This document shows positions 25,606 to 36,700 of a stretch of DNA of 64,000 bases, piece by piece. This DNA is from Clostridium sp. BJN0001 (GTDB taxonomy: Bacteria; Bacillota; Clostridia; Clostridiales; Clostridiaceae), in contig NZ_CP094971.1 of assembly GCF_022869825.1 (NCBI RefSeq), forward strand, positions 121,001 through 185,000, given 5' to 3'. The position numbers were made by a program, and so were the translations under genes. Position 1 is the first letter of the stretch; each line of letters opens with the position of its first letter. The notes beneath the pieces are model-generated. The model was not told the DNA's origin. It saw nothing but the letters and a program-made list of their open reading frames with translations, and made no database searches.

Positions 25606-26979
25606 CTATTTTAAAAATTTATCTGCAACTAAAACTACGTCTCCTGCGCCTACAGTAAGAACTATATCTCCTGATGATGCGTTTGATTTTAAGTACTTTG
25701 CTGCTTCATCATGTGAATGAACATTTATACATTTGATGCCTTTTTTTCTTAAAGCATCTCCTAATTCATCAGATGATACAAGACCAGTATCCTTTTCACG
25801 TGCTGCGTATATATCCATTAATATAAGCTCATCAGTATCGTTAAAAGCTTCTGTGAATTCTTTAAATAAAGCTTTTGTTCTTGTATATGTGTGTGGCTGG
25901 AATACACAGTATATTTTCTTATGCTCTATATGTTTTGCAGTGCTTAATGTTGCTTTTATTTCTGTAGGGTGATGTGCATAGTCATCAATTACTGTGACAC
26001 CATCTTTTTCACCTTTATATTCAAATCTTTTATGAGCACCTTTGCATACTTTTAAGCCGTCTATTACAGCGGTATCATCTACATTAAATATAGAAGAAAC
26101 TGCTATTGATGCAAGTGCATTTAAGATATTATGCTTTCCAGGAACATTTAATGTAACTTTAAACGCTACCTTATTATCTTTTACTACATCAAATGATGCA
26201 CATCCTTTTTTAGAGAAAGTAATGTTTTTAGCTGTAATGTCAGCATCTTCAAAACCGTAACTTATAGTATTGCATTTTGCATTTTTTATAATTTCAGACA
26301 CTCTACGGTCTCCAGCATATCCAACAAGATAACCATCTTTAGGAATTAGCTTTGAAAAGTCTGAGAATGTATCATAAATTTCATTTATATCCTTATAATA
26401 GTCAAGATGATCTGCATCTATATTTAAAATAACACCTACATAAGGGAAGAAGCTTAAAAATGATCTTTTATATTCACATGCTTCTGTTATGAAATATTCA
26501 CTATTTCCTATTCTGAAATTTCCACCTATAGCATCAAGGTCTCCACCTATTAATATTGTAGGATCAAGCTGTGCAGAAAGAGATATGTTTGAAATCATAG
26601 AAGTACATGTTGTTTTTCCGTGTGTTCCTGAAATAGCGACATTGTATTTATGACCTTTCATTATTCTGCCTAAAAATTCTGCTCTTGTCATAAGAGTTAT
26701 GTTTTGCTCTTTAGCTGCTAATATTTCTGGATTGTCACTAGGTATTGCAGCTGTGTAAACTACTATATCAACATCCTTAATATTATCTTTGCTATGACCA
26801 ATATAGACCTCTGCACCGAGTTTTCTTAATTTCTTAATTACAGCTGAATCTTTAAAATCTGAACCAGATACTTTAAAACCACTGTTTAAAAGTACAGCTG
26901 CAAGTCCGCTCATGCTAACTCCACCGATTCCTATAAAATGAACTTTTTTATCTCTATCTTTAATAAAATCAAAAGACAA
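25606..26979 (-). CDS. murC: UDP-N-acetylmuramate-L-alanine ligase
   Basis: Adds the first amino acid of the peptidoglycan stem peptide, using ATP in the cytoplasm. The Mur ligase plan is clear: Rossmann-like N-domain with [11 protein letters not shown] (about residues 17-27), ATP loop SGTHGKTT near 115, central [10 protein letters not shown] and a C-terminal domain with [10 protein letters not shown]. MurC rather than MurD/E/F is indicated by the GGVSMSGLA and YAHHP motifs. The 457 residues are complete. It lies alone on the minus strand, divergent from purR. In the window the only other Mur ligase is murD. Confidence 0.97.
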   Translation of the reverse strand: MSFDFIKDRDKKVHFIGIGGVSMSGLAAVLLNSGFKVSGSDFKDSAVIKKLRKLGAEVYIGHSKDNIKDVDIVVYTAAIPSDNPEILAAKEQNITLMTRAEFLGRIMKGHKYNVAISGTHGKTTCTSMISNISLSAQLDPTILIGGDLDAIGGNFRIGNSEYFITEACEYKRSFLSFFPYVGVILNIDADHLDYYKDINEIYDTFSDFSKLIPKDGYLVGYAGDRRVSEIIKNAKCNTISYGFEDADITAKNITFSKKGCASFDVVKDNKVAFKVTLNVPGKHNILNALASIAVSSIFNVDDTAVIDGLKVCKGAHKRFEYKGEKDGVTVIDDYAHHPTEIKATLSTAKHIEHKKIYCVFQPHTYTRTKALFKEFTEAFNDTDELILMDIYAAREKDTGLVSSDELGDALRKKGIKCINVHSHDEAAKYLKSNASSGDIVLTVGAGDVVLVADKFLK

Positions 26980-27170
26980 GTTACCAACTCCTTTTCAATA
27001 ATCAAATAATATCGTAATTATAATTATATACATTTTTTATAAAATATACACTATAAAATTTATTTTATATTATATGCAAAAACAAAAAACATTGATATTA
27101 TTATCAAATTAGAATAAAATATGAATATTAAGAGAAATAAACAAATAATAATTCGTGTAGGTGATATATT

Positions 27171-27986
27171 TTGAATAAATTTACTAGAAATGAAAGAGTC
27201 GTTACAATAACAAAAATATTAATCAATACCCCAAATAAAATAATTGGACTAAATAAGTTTTCTGAACTTTTAAATGCAGCCAAGTCTACAATTAGTGAAG
27301 ATATAGTTGTAATAAGAGAAATTCTTCAGAAACTTTATATGGGAAAAATAGAGACAATATCAGGTGTTGCTGGTGGAATAAAGTATATTCCATGGTGTGG
27401 TTATGAAGAAAAGAAAGCTTTTGCGCTATCTTTATGTAAACATCTTGAAGATAAAGGACGTGTTATGCCTGGAAATATAGTTTATATGACTGATCTTATT
27501 TATAATCCTTCCATAATAAATAAGGCAGGCGTTATGTTATCTTCGTGTTTTCAGGATAAAGAAGTCCAGTATGTAATAACAGTTGAAACAAAAGGAATAC
27601 CTCTTGCTTATGAAGTAGCTAAAAATTTAGGGGTTCAGCTTGTAATAGCAAGAAGAGATAGCAGTATTACTGAAGGACCTACTGTATCAATTAATTATGT
27701 TTCAGGTAGTAATGGACGACTTCAGCAGATGTCTTTGTCTAAAAAAGCTATGAAAACTAATAGCAAGTGTATATTCATAGATGATTTTATGAAAGGCGGA
27801 GGAACAGCTATTGGAATAAAGAACCTTTTAAATGAATTTGAAAGTGAACTTGTTGGGATAGGCGTTCTTGTTGATAATAAAAAAATAGAGAAAAAACTTG
27901 TAGATGAATATGTCTCAGTAGTTGAACTTGAAGAATTTGATAATAATTCTATAATAAAGATGAAACCATCAAATTATTTTTTGTAG
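27171..27986 (+). CDS. purR: Purine biosynthesis repressor PurR
   Basis: The Bacillus-type PurR represses purine synthesis and transport genes and is released by PRPP; it is unrelated to E. coli PurR. An N-terminal winged helix (RNERVVTITKILINTPNK, about residues 5-70) is followed by a phosphoribosyltransferase-like domain with the PRPP loop CIFIDDFMKGGGTAIG near 202. The start is TTG after TAGGTGAT, giving 271 residues. I see no PurBox at its own promoter. It keeps the Bacillus order purR ... spoVG-glmU-prs. Confidence 0.94.
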   Translation: MNKFTRNERVVTITKILINTPNKIIGLNKFSELLNAAKSTISEDIVVIREILQKLYMGKIETISGVAGGIKYIPWCGYEEKKAFALSLCKHLEDKGRVMPGNIVYMTDLIYNPSIINKAGVMLSSCFQDKEVQYVITVETKGIPLAYEVAKNLGVQLVIARRDSSITEGPTVSINYVSGSNGRLQQMSLSKKAMKTNSKCIFIDDFMKGGGTAIGIKNLLNEFESELVGIGVLVDNKKIEKKLVDEYVSVVELEEFDNNSIIKMKPSNYFL

Positions 27987-28014
27987 AAAAAAATAAGGGA
28001 ATTTCCAAAAATAA

Positions 28015-28043
28015 AGAGGAAATTAGTTATTTTTGCAGAAATA
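28015..28043 (+). promoter_or_regulatory. Sigma-H-like promoter of spoVG
   Basis: AGAGGAAAT (28015-28023) matches the sigma-H -35 form RnAGGAwWW, and GAAATAA (from 28038) stands for the -10. Between AGGAAAT and GAAA there are 14 bases, the same as in the Bacillus spoVG promoter as I recall it. The -10 has one mismatch (GAAA for GAAT). Confidence 0.6.
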
Positions 28044-28088
28044 ATATATATATTAAACATTTGATGCAGCTAAAAGGGGGATAATTAA

Positions 28089-28364
28089 ATGCAGATTACA
28101 GATGTCAGAATTAGAAAAATTACATCAGAAGGAAAAATGAAAGCAATAGTTTCTGTTACTTTTGATAACGAATTTGTAGTACATGATATTAAGGTTATTG
28201 AGGGACAAGCAGGATTATTTATTGCTATGCCAAGTAGAAAGACACCAGATGGTGAATTTAAGGATATAGCACATCCTATTAATACTCAAGCAAGAGAAAA
28301 AATTCAAAGTGCAATATTAGAAGCATATAATAATGCACTTAAAGAAGATAATAGTGAAGAATAA
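28089..28364 (+). CDS. spoVG: Septation/sporulation regulator SpoVG
   Basis: A small nucleic-acid-binding protein that affects asymmetric septation and many post-transcriptional targets in Firmicutes. The 91 residues are almost entirely the SpoVG core: [26 protein letters not shown] and [20 protein letters not shown], with a short acidic tail. AAAGGGGG precedes the ATG. The leader carries a sigma-H-like promoter and the gene ends at its own terminator, so it is a single-gene unit before glmU. Confidence 0.97.
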   Translation: MQITDVRIRKITSEGKMKAIVSVTFDNEFVVHDIKVIEGQAGLFIAMPSRKTPDGEFKDIAHPINTQAREKIQSAILEAYNNALKEDNSEE

Positions 28365-28378
28365 ATTTTAAATGGGGG

Positions 28379-28413
28379 CTGTTACATAATATTATGTAGC
28401 AGTCTTGTTTTTT
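28379..28413 (+). terminator. spoVG terminator
   Basis: CTGTTACATAAT (28379-28390) pairs with ATTATGTAGCAG (28391-28402), one GU, then TCTTGTTTTTTT. Confidence 0.85.
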
Positions 28414-28421
28414 TCTATTAC

Positions 28422-28450
28422 TTGAAATATACATTACTTTAAAATATAAT
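28422..28450 (+). promoter_or_regulatory. glmU-prs promoter
   Basis: TTGAAA (28422-28427), 17 bp, TATAAT (28445-28450). Confidence 0.7.
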
Positions 28451-28501
28451 TAACGTAGAATTGATATTTAATGTTTAAAGATAGATTAGGTGGGATAAGA
28501 A

Positions 28502-29872
28502 ATGTATAAATGCGCATTAATTTTAGCAGCAGGACAAGGAAAAAGAATAAAATCAGATTTACCTAAAGTTCTGCATAAAGTTTGTGGAAAAGAAATGGTC
28601 AAACATGTAATAACTTCAATAAAAAATTCAGGAATAGATGATATTGATGTTATAGTTGGAAAAGGTGCAGAACTTGTTAAAGAAAGGACAGAAGATGATA
28701 ACGTTTCGTATTCTCTTCAGAATGAACAGCTTGGAACAGGTCATGCTGTAAAGTGTGCTTCTGATTTCTTAAAAGGTAAAGATGGACTTGTAGCAGTTTT
28801 TACAGGCGACACCCCTTTAATTGAAGAAAATACAATAAAAAATTTATTAGAATACCATATAGAAAATAAAGATGCTGGAACAGTTTTAACTTCAATAGCA
28901 GAAGATCCTAAAGGATATGGAAGAATAAAAAGAGATGAAAATGATGAAGTTTTAAAAATTGTAGAAGATAAGGACTGTAATAGTTCTGAATCTTTAATAG
29001 ATGAAATAAATGCTGGAATATATGTATTTGATATTAAACTTTTAATTGATTCTTTAGATAAGCTTTCAAATGATAATAAGCAGGGAGAATATTATCTCAC
29101 TGATATTATAGAAATATTAAAATCAGCTGGAAGAAAAATAGGTGCAGTTAAGACTATATTTGAAGATACAATAGGCGTAAATTCACGTGTACAGCTTGCA
29201 GAGGCTGAAGAAATAATGAGAAGAAGAATAAATAGAAAACATATGGAAAACGGTGTTACATTAATAGATCCTAAAACAACATATATAGGACCAGATGTAA
29301 AGATTGGAAAAGATACAATATTATATCCTAATAATATATTAGAAGGAAAAACTGAGATAGGAAGCGGTTGCATCCTTTATCAAAATTCGAGAATTGTTGA
29401 CAGTATAGTAAAAGATGAGGTTACTATTCAGTCTTCAGTTATATTAGAAACAGAAATCGATAATAATACTACGGTAGGACCTTTTGCATACTTAAGACCT
29501 GAAACAAAAATAGGTAAGCATACAAGAATTGGTGATTTCGTAGAAATTAAAAAATCAACTATAGCTGATGGTACAAAAGTTTCACACCTTACTTATATAG
29601 GAGATGCTGAAGTTGGATCTGAATGTAATTTTGGATGCGGAACAGTTGTAGTAAATTACGATGGAAAAACTAAGAATAAAACTATAATAGGAAATCATAG
29701 CTTTATAGGATGTAATACAAATTTAGTATCACCTGTTAAAGTTGAGGACAACACATATATAGCTGCAGGTTCTACAATAACATCTACAGTTAAAGAAGGT
29801 GACCTTGCAGTAGCAAGAGCAAGACAAAAGAATATTTCAGGATGGGTTGATAGAAAAGGACTTAGAAAGTAA
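28502..29872 (+). CDS. glmU: Bifunctional GlmU (glucosamine-1-P acetyltransferase / UDP-GlcNAc pyrophosphorylase)
   Basis: Makes UDP-N-acetylglucosamine, the first nucleotide precursor of peptidoglycan. The N-terminal uridylyltransferase domain (residues 1 to about 228) shows [20 protein letters not shown] and [10 protein letters not shown]. The C-terminal left-handed beta-helix (about 250-456) has hexapeptide repeats ([13 protein letters not shown] and later) and the acetyl-CoA site region [16 protein letters not shown]. Length 456 is standard. prs follows after 20 bases, an operon order conserved in Firmicutes. Confidence 0.98.
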   Translation: MYKCALILAAGQGKRIKSDLPKVLHKVCGKEMVKHVITSIKNSGIDDIDVIVGKGAELVKERTEDDNVSYSLQNEQLGTGHAVKCASDFLKGKDGLVAVFTGDTPLIEENTIKNLLEYHIENKDAGTVLTSIAEDPKGYGRIKRDENDEVLKIVEDKDCNSSESLIDEINAGIYVFDIKLLIDSLDKLSNDNKQGEYYLTDIIEILKSAGRKIGAVKTIFEDTIGVNSRVQLAEAEEIMRRRINRKHMENGVTLIDPKTTYIGPDVKIGKDTILYPNNILEGKTEIGSGCILYQNSRIVDSIVKDEVTIQSSVILETEIDNNTTVGPFAYLRPETKIGKHTRIGDFVEIKKSTIADGTKVSHLTYIGDAEVGSECNFGCGTVVVNYDGKTKNKTIIGNHSFIGCNTNLVSPVKVEDNTYIAAGSTITSTVKEGDLAVARARQKNISGWVDRKGLRK

Positions 29873-29892
29873 ATTAATGGAGGTTTAAAAGG

Positions 29893-30864
29893 ATGATAAC
29901 ACATGGCAAAAAAATAAAAGTGTTTACTGGTAATTCACATCCAAAGCTTGCTAGAGAAATTGCAGATATTTTAGGAGTACCTATTGGTAAGTCAAAAGTA
30001 TCCACATTTAGCGATGGAGAAATTTCTGTTGATATAAATGAAACCGTACGAGGAAATGATGTATTTATTGTACAGTCTACATGTTCACCAGTTAATAATA
30101 ATCTTATGGAACTTTTAATTATGATAGATGCATTTAAAAGAGCATCTGCGGGAAGAATAACAGTTGTAATGCCTTATTATGGATATGCAAGACAGGATAG
30201 AAAAGCGAAATCAAGAGATCCTATAACAGCAAAGCTTGTTGCAGATCTTTTAACTGCAGCTGGAGCTCATAGAGTGCTTACAATGGATCTTCATGCAGCT
30301 CAGATTCAAGGATATTTTAATATCCCTGTAGACCATCTTTTAGGATCACCTATACTTGCAGAATACTTTATAAAAAAAGGATTTGCAGATTGTAGTGATG
30401 TAGTTGTTGTTTCTCCTGATTTAGGAAGTGTAAGAAGAGCAAGAAAGTTTGCAGATAATCTTCATGCACCTATAGCAATTATTGATAAAAGAAGACCAAA
30501 GGCTAATGTATCTGAAATAATGAATATTATAGGAGACATAAAGGGAAAAGAATGCATCCTTATTGATGATATGATTGATACAGCAGGAACAATAACAAAT
30601 GCTGCAAATGCTCTTAAAAAACTTGGAGCAAAAAGCGTATATGCATGCTGTACTCATGGAGTCTTATCAGGCCCTGCTTTAGAGAGAATAGAGAGCTCTG
30701 CAATTGAAGAACTTGTTATGCTTAATACAATTCCTTTAAATACAGACAAAACAAATAAAATACATTCTATTTCAGTTGCTCCTCTTTTTGCAGAAGCAAT
30801 TCAGAGAATATATGATGATGAGCCAATAAGTAAGCTCTTTGAAATGCAGAAAAAGGAAAATTAA
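29893..30864 (+). CDS. prs: Ribose-phosphate pyrophosphokinase
   Basis: Makes PRPP from ribose 5-phosphate and ATP for nucleotide, His, Trp and NAD synthesis; PRPP is also the signal sensed by PurR nearby. Motifs: [17 protein letters not shown]-binding [14 protein letters not shown], the signature [18 protein letters not shown] and the PRPP loop [13 protein letters not shown]. At 323 residues it is a complete class I enzyme. The ATG follows AATGGAGG, and it is cotranscribed with glmU. Confidence 0.98.
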   Translation: MITHGKKIKVFTGNSHPKLAREIADILGVPIGKSKVSTFSDGEISVDINETVRGNDVFIVQSTCSPVNNNLMELLIMIDAFKRASAGRITVVMPYYGYARQDRKAKSRDPITAKLVADLLTAAGAHRVLTMDLHAAQIQGYFNIPVDHLLGSPILAEYFIKKGFADCSDVVVVSPDLGSVRRARKFADNLHAPIAIIDKRRPKANVSEIMNIIGDIKGKECILIDDMIDTAGTITNAANALKKLGAKSVYACCTHGVLSGPALERIESSAIEELVMLNTIPLNTDKTNKIHSISVAPLFAEAIQRIYDDEPISKLFEMQKKEN

Positions 30865-30894
30865 AAGAATCTAAAAAATAAGAATATCTAATTA

Positions 30895-30929
30895 GGGTTG
30901 TTACGCTATCATACTGTAACAGCCCTTTA
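30895..30929 (+). terminator. prs terminator
   Basis: GGGTTGTTAC (30895-30904) pairs with GTAACAGCCC (30916-30925), one GU, then TTTAGCTTG; the T-tract is weak. Confidence 0.6.
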
Positions 30930-31000
30930 GCTTGTTATAAATTTAAGTAATACTTTTTTATATATGGTATAATAAAGTCCTATAATGGAGGAGTAAATAG

Positions 31001-31696
31001 ATGGATAAATTTAATGGTAAAGTACTTGTTGTAGACGATGATGAAAATATAACAGAAGTGATAAAAATGTATCTTGAAAGCTCTGGATATGGTGTCAGAA
31101 CTGCTTTAGATGGTAAAAAGGCTAAAGAATTTTATTCAGAATATAATCCAGATATTGTGCTTCTTGATGTTATGATACCATACATAGATGGTGTAGAAGT
31201 TTTAAAATGGATAAGAAAACAATCAGATACTCCAGTAATAATGCTTACAGCAAAAGGCGATACATATGATAAGGTACTAGCACTTGAAATTGGTGCAGAT
31301 GATTATATAGTGAAACCTTTTGAGCCCAAGGAACTTGTGGCAAGAGTTAAAGCTGTACTAAGAAGATATAATAAAGAGCAGACTAAAGAGGATATTATTT
31401 ACCTTGATAATCTTACAATTGATTCTACATCGTATAAAGTTATCTATAAAGGAAAGAATTTAAAGATGCCTCCTAAAGAATTTGAACTTTTATATTTCCT
31501 CTCTTCAAATAAAAATAAAGTTTTTACTAGAGAACAGCTTTTATGTGAGGTATGGGGATATGATTATCCAGGAGATTCTAGAACTGTAGATGTTCATATA
31601 AAACGTCTCAGAGAAAAAATAGGAGATGATAATACATGGCAGCTTCAGACAGTATGGGGAGTTGGATATAAATTTGAAATTAAAAAACAAGAGTAG
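31001..31696 (+). CDS. OmpR-family response regulator
   Basis: A two-component transcription factor: receiver domain (residues 4 to about 118) with acidic pocket VVDDDE, phospho-acceptor Asp56 in LLDVMIP, the conserved Thr in MLTAKGD and Lys in YIVKPFEP. A winged-helix domain (about 130-231) ends in the OmpR motif TVDVHIKRLREKI and WGVGYKFE. The stimulus and target genes are unknown. ATG follows TGGAGGAG, with a TATAAT at 30968. Its end overlaps the kinase gene. Confidence 0.95.
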   Translation: MDKFNGKVLVVDDDENITEVIKMYLESSGYGVRTALDGKKAKEFYSEYNPDIVLLDVMIPYIDGVEVLKWIRKQSDTPVIMLTAKGDTYDKVLALEIGADDYIVKPFEPKELVARVKAVLRRYNKEQTKEDIIYLDNLTIDSTSYKVIYKGKNLKMPPKEFELLYFLSSNKNKVFTREQLLCEVWGYDYPGDSRTVDVHIKRLREKIGDDNTWQLQTVWGVGYKFEIKKQE

Positions 31697-33110
31697 AAGA
31701 TTAAGTCTTATATATAAACTTATACTTTTATTTTTAATAAATATAGGAATTGTTTTAATCTGTCTTGCAGTATTTCTTTCTCTATATTTTAAAGCAAATT
31801 ATTTTACTGAAAAAGATCTGCAGTTTGCAAGTGTTGCTTCGCATATAACAGATATTATAGAAAATTATAGTGAACAGGAGCTTAATTATAAATATGAAGA
31901 ATTAAAGTCTGTAATAGATGTATCCAGTGTATCAACTAATACAGACATATTTTTATATAATAAAAACGATGAGATATATGTATCTTCAAAAAAAGCTAGT
32001 GAAATGCGAGATTCAGTTAAGGCACTTAAAGAGAAAAATTTATTTAAAATAAAACAGGGAAAATCAGTAAGAAATATAGATAAATACTATACACTTATTT
32101 ATCCTATAGGATCTGAAGATGATTATAGAGGGTATCTTATAATGGTGGCACCGTTATCTGTTATATCTGACAGGCTTCATAAAATTTATTTTATAATATG
32201 GATACTTTCGATACTAGCTGTTTTTATGGCTTGCGTTACACTTTCTATATTCTGCACAAAAATAATTATAAGTCCGCTTAATCAGATTAATAATATATCA
32301 AAGAAATTTGCAAATGGTGAAGTAAATGAAAGGGTAAAGATAAAATCAAATGATGAGATAGGTGAACTTGCATTATCTTTTAATATGATGGCAGAATCGC
32401 TTGAAAAAGTTGATAATAATAGAAGAACATTTATATCAAATGTATCACATGAATTAAGATCACCAATAACATCTATAAAAGGATATATTGCAGGAATTCT
32501 AGATGGAATAATTCCAAAAGAAAAAGAACATTACTATTTAGATATTGTATATAGAGAAATACGAAGACTTACAAGGCTTATAAATGATCTTTTAGATTTA
32601 TCTGCAATTGAATCTGGAAGAGTTAAAATTAATAAACAAAAGACTGATATAAATATGCTTTTAAAAGAATGTGCTGTAAAAGCAGAAAGAAAAGCATCAA
32701 ATAGGGGAATAAAGATAGTAACATGCTTTAACGATAATGAAAAAAAGTTTGTAAGTGCAGATAAAGATAAAATTATACAAGTTATAACTAACCTTATTGA
32801 TAATGGAATAAAGTACTGTGATAAAAATGGAATTATAAAGATTTCAACTGTTTCAAAATCAGATAAGGTGTTTGTTAACATATATAATAATGGTCCTAAA
32901 ATCGATGAGAATGAGATAAAACATATATGGGATAGATTCTATAAAATGGATAAAGCTCGTACTAATAAAGTAAGTACAGGTCTTGGGTTATCCATAGTTA
33001 GAATGATAATTCTTCAGCATGGAGAAGAAGTATGGGTTGAAAATGATAGTAAAAAAGGAGTTACGTTTATATTTACTCTTACAAAATATGAAAAAAATAA
33101 AGGAGAATAG
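31674..33110 (+). CDS. Membrane sensor histidine kinase
   Basis: Partner of the response regulator that overlaps it. It has a first membrane segment (about residues 13-35), an extracytoplasmic sensor region of about 130 residues, a second membrane segment (about 167-190), a HAMP domain, the H-box SNVSHELRSPITSIKGY with phospho-His259 and a HATPase_c domain (NLIDNGIKYC, GLGLSIV). I chose TTG 31674 because it places a basic MKLKNKSRR before the first membrane helix. TTG 31662 or ATG 31626, both in frame, are possible. The ligand is unknown; a HAMP kinase with this layout often senses envelope state. Confidence 0.9.
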   Translation: MKLKNKSRRLSLIYKLILLFLINIGIVLICLAVFLSLYFKANYFTEKDLQFASVASHITDIIENYSEQELNYKYEELKSVIDVSSVSTNTDIFLYNKNDEIYVSSKKASEMRDSVKALKEKNLFKIKQGKSVRNIDKYYTLIYPIGSEDDYRGYLIMVAPLSVISDRLHKIYFIIWILSILAVFMACVTLSIFCTKIIISPLNQINNISKKFANGEVNERVKIKSNDEIGELALSFNMMAESLEKVDNNRRTFISNVSHELRSPITSIKGYIAGILDGIIPKEKEHYYLDIVYREIRRLTRLINDLLDLSAIESGRVKINKQKTDINMLLKECAVKAERKASNRGIKIVTCFNDNEKKFVSADKDKIIQVITNLIDNGIKYCDKNGIIKISTVSKSDKVFVNIYNNGPKIDENEIKHIWDRFYKMDKARTNKVSTGLGLSIVRMIILQHGEEVWVENDSKKGVTFIFTLTKYEKNKGE

Positions 33111-33113
33111 AAT

Positions 33114-33686
33114 ATGTTTTTAATAGTTGGACTTGGAAATATAGGAAAAGAATACGAAGGAACAAGGCATAATGTTGGATTTAGAGTTATTGATAATATA
33201 GCTTCAAAATATGATATAGATATAAATAAAAAGAAATTTAAAGGTACTTACGGTGAAGGATTTATTGAAAATGAAAAAGTAATACTTTTAAAACCAGATA
33301 CATTCATGAATTTAAGTGGTGAAAGCGTAAAAGAAGTTCAAAGCTTTTATAAAATAGATTGTGAGAATATAATAGTCATTCATGATGATATAAGTCTTCC
33401 TCTTGGCAGAATAAGAATAAGAGGAAAGGGAAGCGCTGGTGGCCATAATGGAATAAAAAATATTATTCAAAATCTTGGTACAGATGTATTCCCAAGAATA
33501 AAAGTAGGTGTTGGACAACCAAATGTTGACCTTGTTCATTATGTGTTGGGCAAATTTTCAAAAGATGAAGTTGAGATTTTATCTAAGAGTTCAGACGTTT
33601 GTGTACTTTCAGCAGCTGAAATAATTAAAAATAATATTACAGAGGCTATGAATAAATATAATGGATTTAATGCTAATTTAGAATGA
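33114..33686 (+). CDS. pth: Peptidyl-tRNA hydrolase
   Basis: Recycles peptidyl-tRNA released from stalled ribosomes. It has catalytic Asn9 and His19 ([18 protein letters not shown]), the conserved FMNLSGE and the Asp of [14 protein letters not shown], followed by [12 protein letters not shown]. The 190 residues are a standard length. AAAGGAG lies just before the ATG, three bases after the kinase stop, so it may be read from the two-component promoter. Order pth-mfd is conserved in Firmicutes. Confidence 0.97.
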   Translation: MFLIVGLGNIGKEYEGTRHNVGFRVIDNIASKYDIDINKKKFKGTYGEGFIENEKVILLKPDTFMNLSGESVKEVQSFYKIDCENIIVIHDDISLPLGRIRIRGKGSAGGHNGIKNIIQNLGTDVFPRIKVGVGQPNVDLVHYVLGKFSKDEVEILSKSSDVCVLSAAEIIKNNITEAMNKYNGFNANLE

Positions 33687-33711
33687 TGAAAATTTAAGGA
33701 TGGTGCTCAAA

Positions 33712-36700
33712 ATGAGATTAGAAGGGCTTTTAAAACCACTTAAAGAAAATGAAAAATTTAATAGAATTGTTGAAAATATGGGTTTAGAAAAAGGCCCCAT
33801 ATCTATTTATGATGTTTCTGATTCTGGTAAAAATTATCTTATAGATGCGATATTTGAAAAATCAGGAAAATCGCTTGTGATAATAACAGAAAGCGATATA
33901 GAAGCAAAAAATATATATGAAGATTTAAACTTATATACAACAAATGTTTATTATTTTCCAGCTAAAGAAACTGTTTTTTATAACATAGATGCTGTTTCTG
34001 GAGATTTAAGATGGGCAAGACTCAAAGTTATAAAAGAAATACTAAATTCCAAAAAAAAGATAGTAGTAACTTCTATTGATGCATTTACAACAAGATATGT
34101 TGAACATAAGTTATTTTCAAAATACAGTATAAAAGTAAAAGAAGGACAGGAAATAGATACTAAGGATTTTATAGAAAATCTTGTAAGCTCAGGATATGAA
34201 AGAACTGAGGCTGTTGATGGAAAAGGACAGTTCTCAATAAGAGGAGGAATAATAGATATTTATCCTACGTGTTCACTCTATCCATATAGAATAGAATTTT
34301 TTGGAGATCAAGTAGACTCCATAAGGACATTTAATACGGTATCACAAAGAAGTATTGAGAAGGTAAAAAGTGCAGATATTTTTCCAGCAAAAGAAATAAT
34401 AATTTCAGATGAGGATAAAAAATCTGGGTGTCAGAAGCTTTTAGATGAATTTAATGAATTAAAAAAGACTTGTAAAGATAAAGAAAGATTAGACAAACTT
34501 GAAACAATTATAAATAAGAATATAGAATCTTTAAATGAAACCGGTTCTTTTGAAAATATAGATAGCTATCTTACTTATTTTTGCGATAAAACAGAAAATC
34601 TTTTTGATTATTTAAAAAATTACAAGTTTATATTGTGTAATGTTAAAAGATGTATAGGGAAGATTGACTCTGTTTATCTTGAATTTAATCAAAATTTTGA
34701 ATCTTTCATGAAAAGAGGAGACATCTTTAAAGGTCAAGGAAATCTTCTTGTAGATAAAGAAGAAGTTTTAGAATTAATGAAAGAAAAAACAGTTATATCC
34801 ATTGAAAGTCTTCTAGTAAAGGACGATTTCTTAAAACCAATATTTCAAGAATCTATGAAATCGATAACTTTAAATAGCTGTCAGGGAAATGTTGAACTGC
34901 TTATATCTTCTATAAAAGAGAAAAAAGATCAAGGATATAAAACAGTAATTTTATCAGGAACAAGACCAAGAGGAGAACGTCTTGTAAATAACTTAATGGA
35001 ACATGAAATACAAAGTTCATACAAAGACGATATTCAAGATATAAATTTTGGAGAAGTTGTAATAACATTTGGAAATCAGGAAAAAGGTTTTGAATTTCCT
35101 GAAGAAAAGGTATGCGTAATTTCGGATATAGAAATATTTGGAGAAGCAAAAAGAAATACTAAAAAGAGAAGAAAAAAGAAAAAAGGAATCGGGAAAATAG
35201 GAAGTTTCTCTGAACTTAAACCAGGAGATTATGTTGTTCATTCAAGTCATGGTATAGGAGTATATAAGGGAATAAAGCAGATAGAATCTGCAGGTCATAA
35301 AAGAGATTATTTAGATATTGTATATGCTAAAGGTGACAAGCTTTATGTTCCTGTCGAGCAGCTTGATCTTATACAAAAATATATAGGTAGTGAAGGAAAA
35401 TCTCCAAAAGTAAATAAACTTGGAGGAGCAGAATGGCAAAAAGCAAAGGCAAAAGCCAGAAAATCTATAAATGAGATTGCACAGGATTTAGTTAAACTTT
35501 ATGCAACAAGAGTGACAGTAAAGGGACATAAGTTTGAAAAAGATACGCCATGGCAGAAACAGTTTGAAGATGAGTTCCCATATGAAGAAACACCAGATCA
35601 GATAACTTCACTTGAAGAAATAAAGAAGGATATGGAATCTAATAAACCAATGGAAAGACTTTTATGTGGAGATGTTGGATATGGAAAGACAGAAGTCGCA
35701 TTAAGGGCTGCATTTAAAGCTGTAATGGATAATAAACAGGTAGCTTTTTTAGTTCCTACAACAATTCTTGCAGAACAACATTATAAGAATATAAAAAGCA
35801 GATTCTCAGATTTCCCTGTTAAAATAGACATGATAAGCAGATTTAGAACTGCAAAACAGCAGAAAGAAACTCTAAAGAGGCTTAAAGAAGGAAATGTAGA
35901 CATTCTTATTGGTACTCATAGGCTTGTTTCAAAAGATATTGAGTTTAAGGACTTAGGTCTTTTAATAGTAGACGAGGAACAGAGATTTGGAGTAAAGCAG
36001 AAAGAAAAAATAAAAAATGTCAAGAAAAACGTTGATGTTTTGACATTAAGTGCAACTCCTATTCCAAGAACTCTTAATATGTCATTATCAGGAGTAAGAG
36101 ATATATCAGTAATAGAAACACCTCCAGAAGAGAGATATCCTATCCAGACTTATGTAGTTGAGCAAAACGATCAGCTTATAAGGGATGCTATTTTAAGAGA
36201 AATAGGCAGAGGCGGACAGATATATTTTGTTTATAATAGAGTTGAGAATATAGAAAAAATGGCTGCATATGTTCAAAAACTTGTTCCAGAAGGAAAAGTA
36301 GGAATAGCTCATGGACAGATGGCAGAGAGAGAACTTGAAAGTCAGATGATTCAATTTATGAATAATGAGTATAATATACTTGTGTGTACAACAATAATAG
36401 AGACAGGTATGGATATAAAAAATGTTAATACAATAATCATATATGAATCAGATAAGATGGGGCTTTCTCAGTTATATCAGCTAAGAGGAAGAGTAGGACG
36501 TTCAAATAAAATAGCGTATGCATATCTTCTTTATACAAAAGATAAGGTACTATCAGAAGTCGCAGAAAAAAGACTTAAGGCACTTAAAGATTTTACAGAG
36601 CTTGGTTCAGGATTTAAAATTGCGATGAAAGATCTTGAAATAAGAGGTGCAGGAAATATTATGGGTTCATCTCAGCATGGACATATGGCAGCAATAGGAT

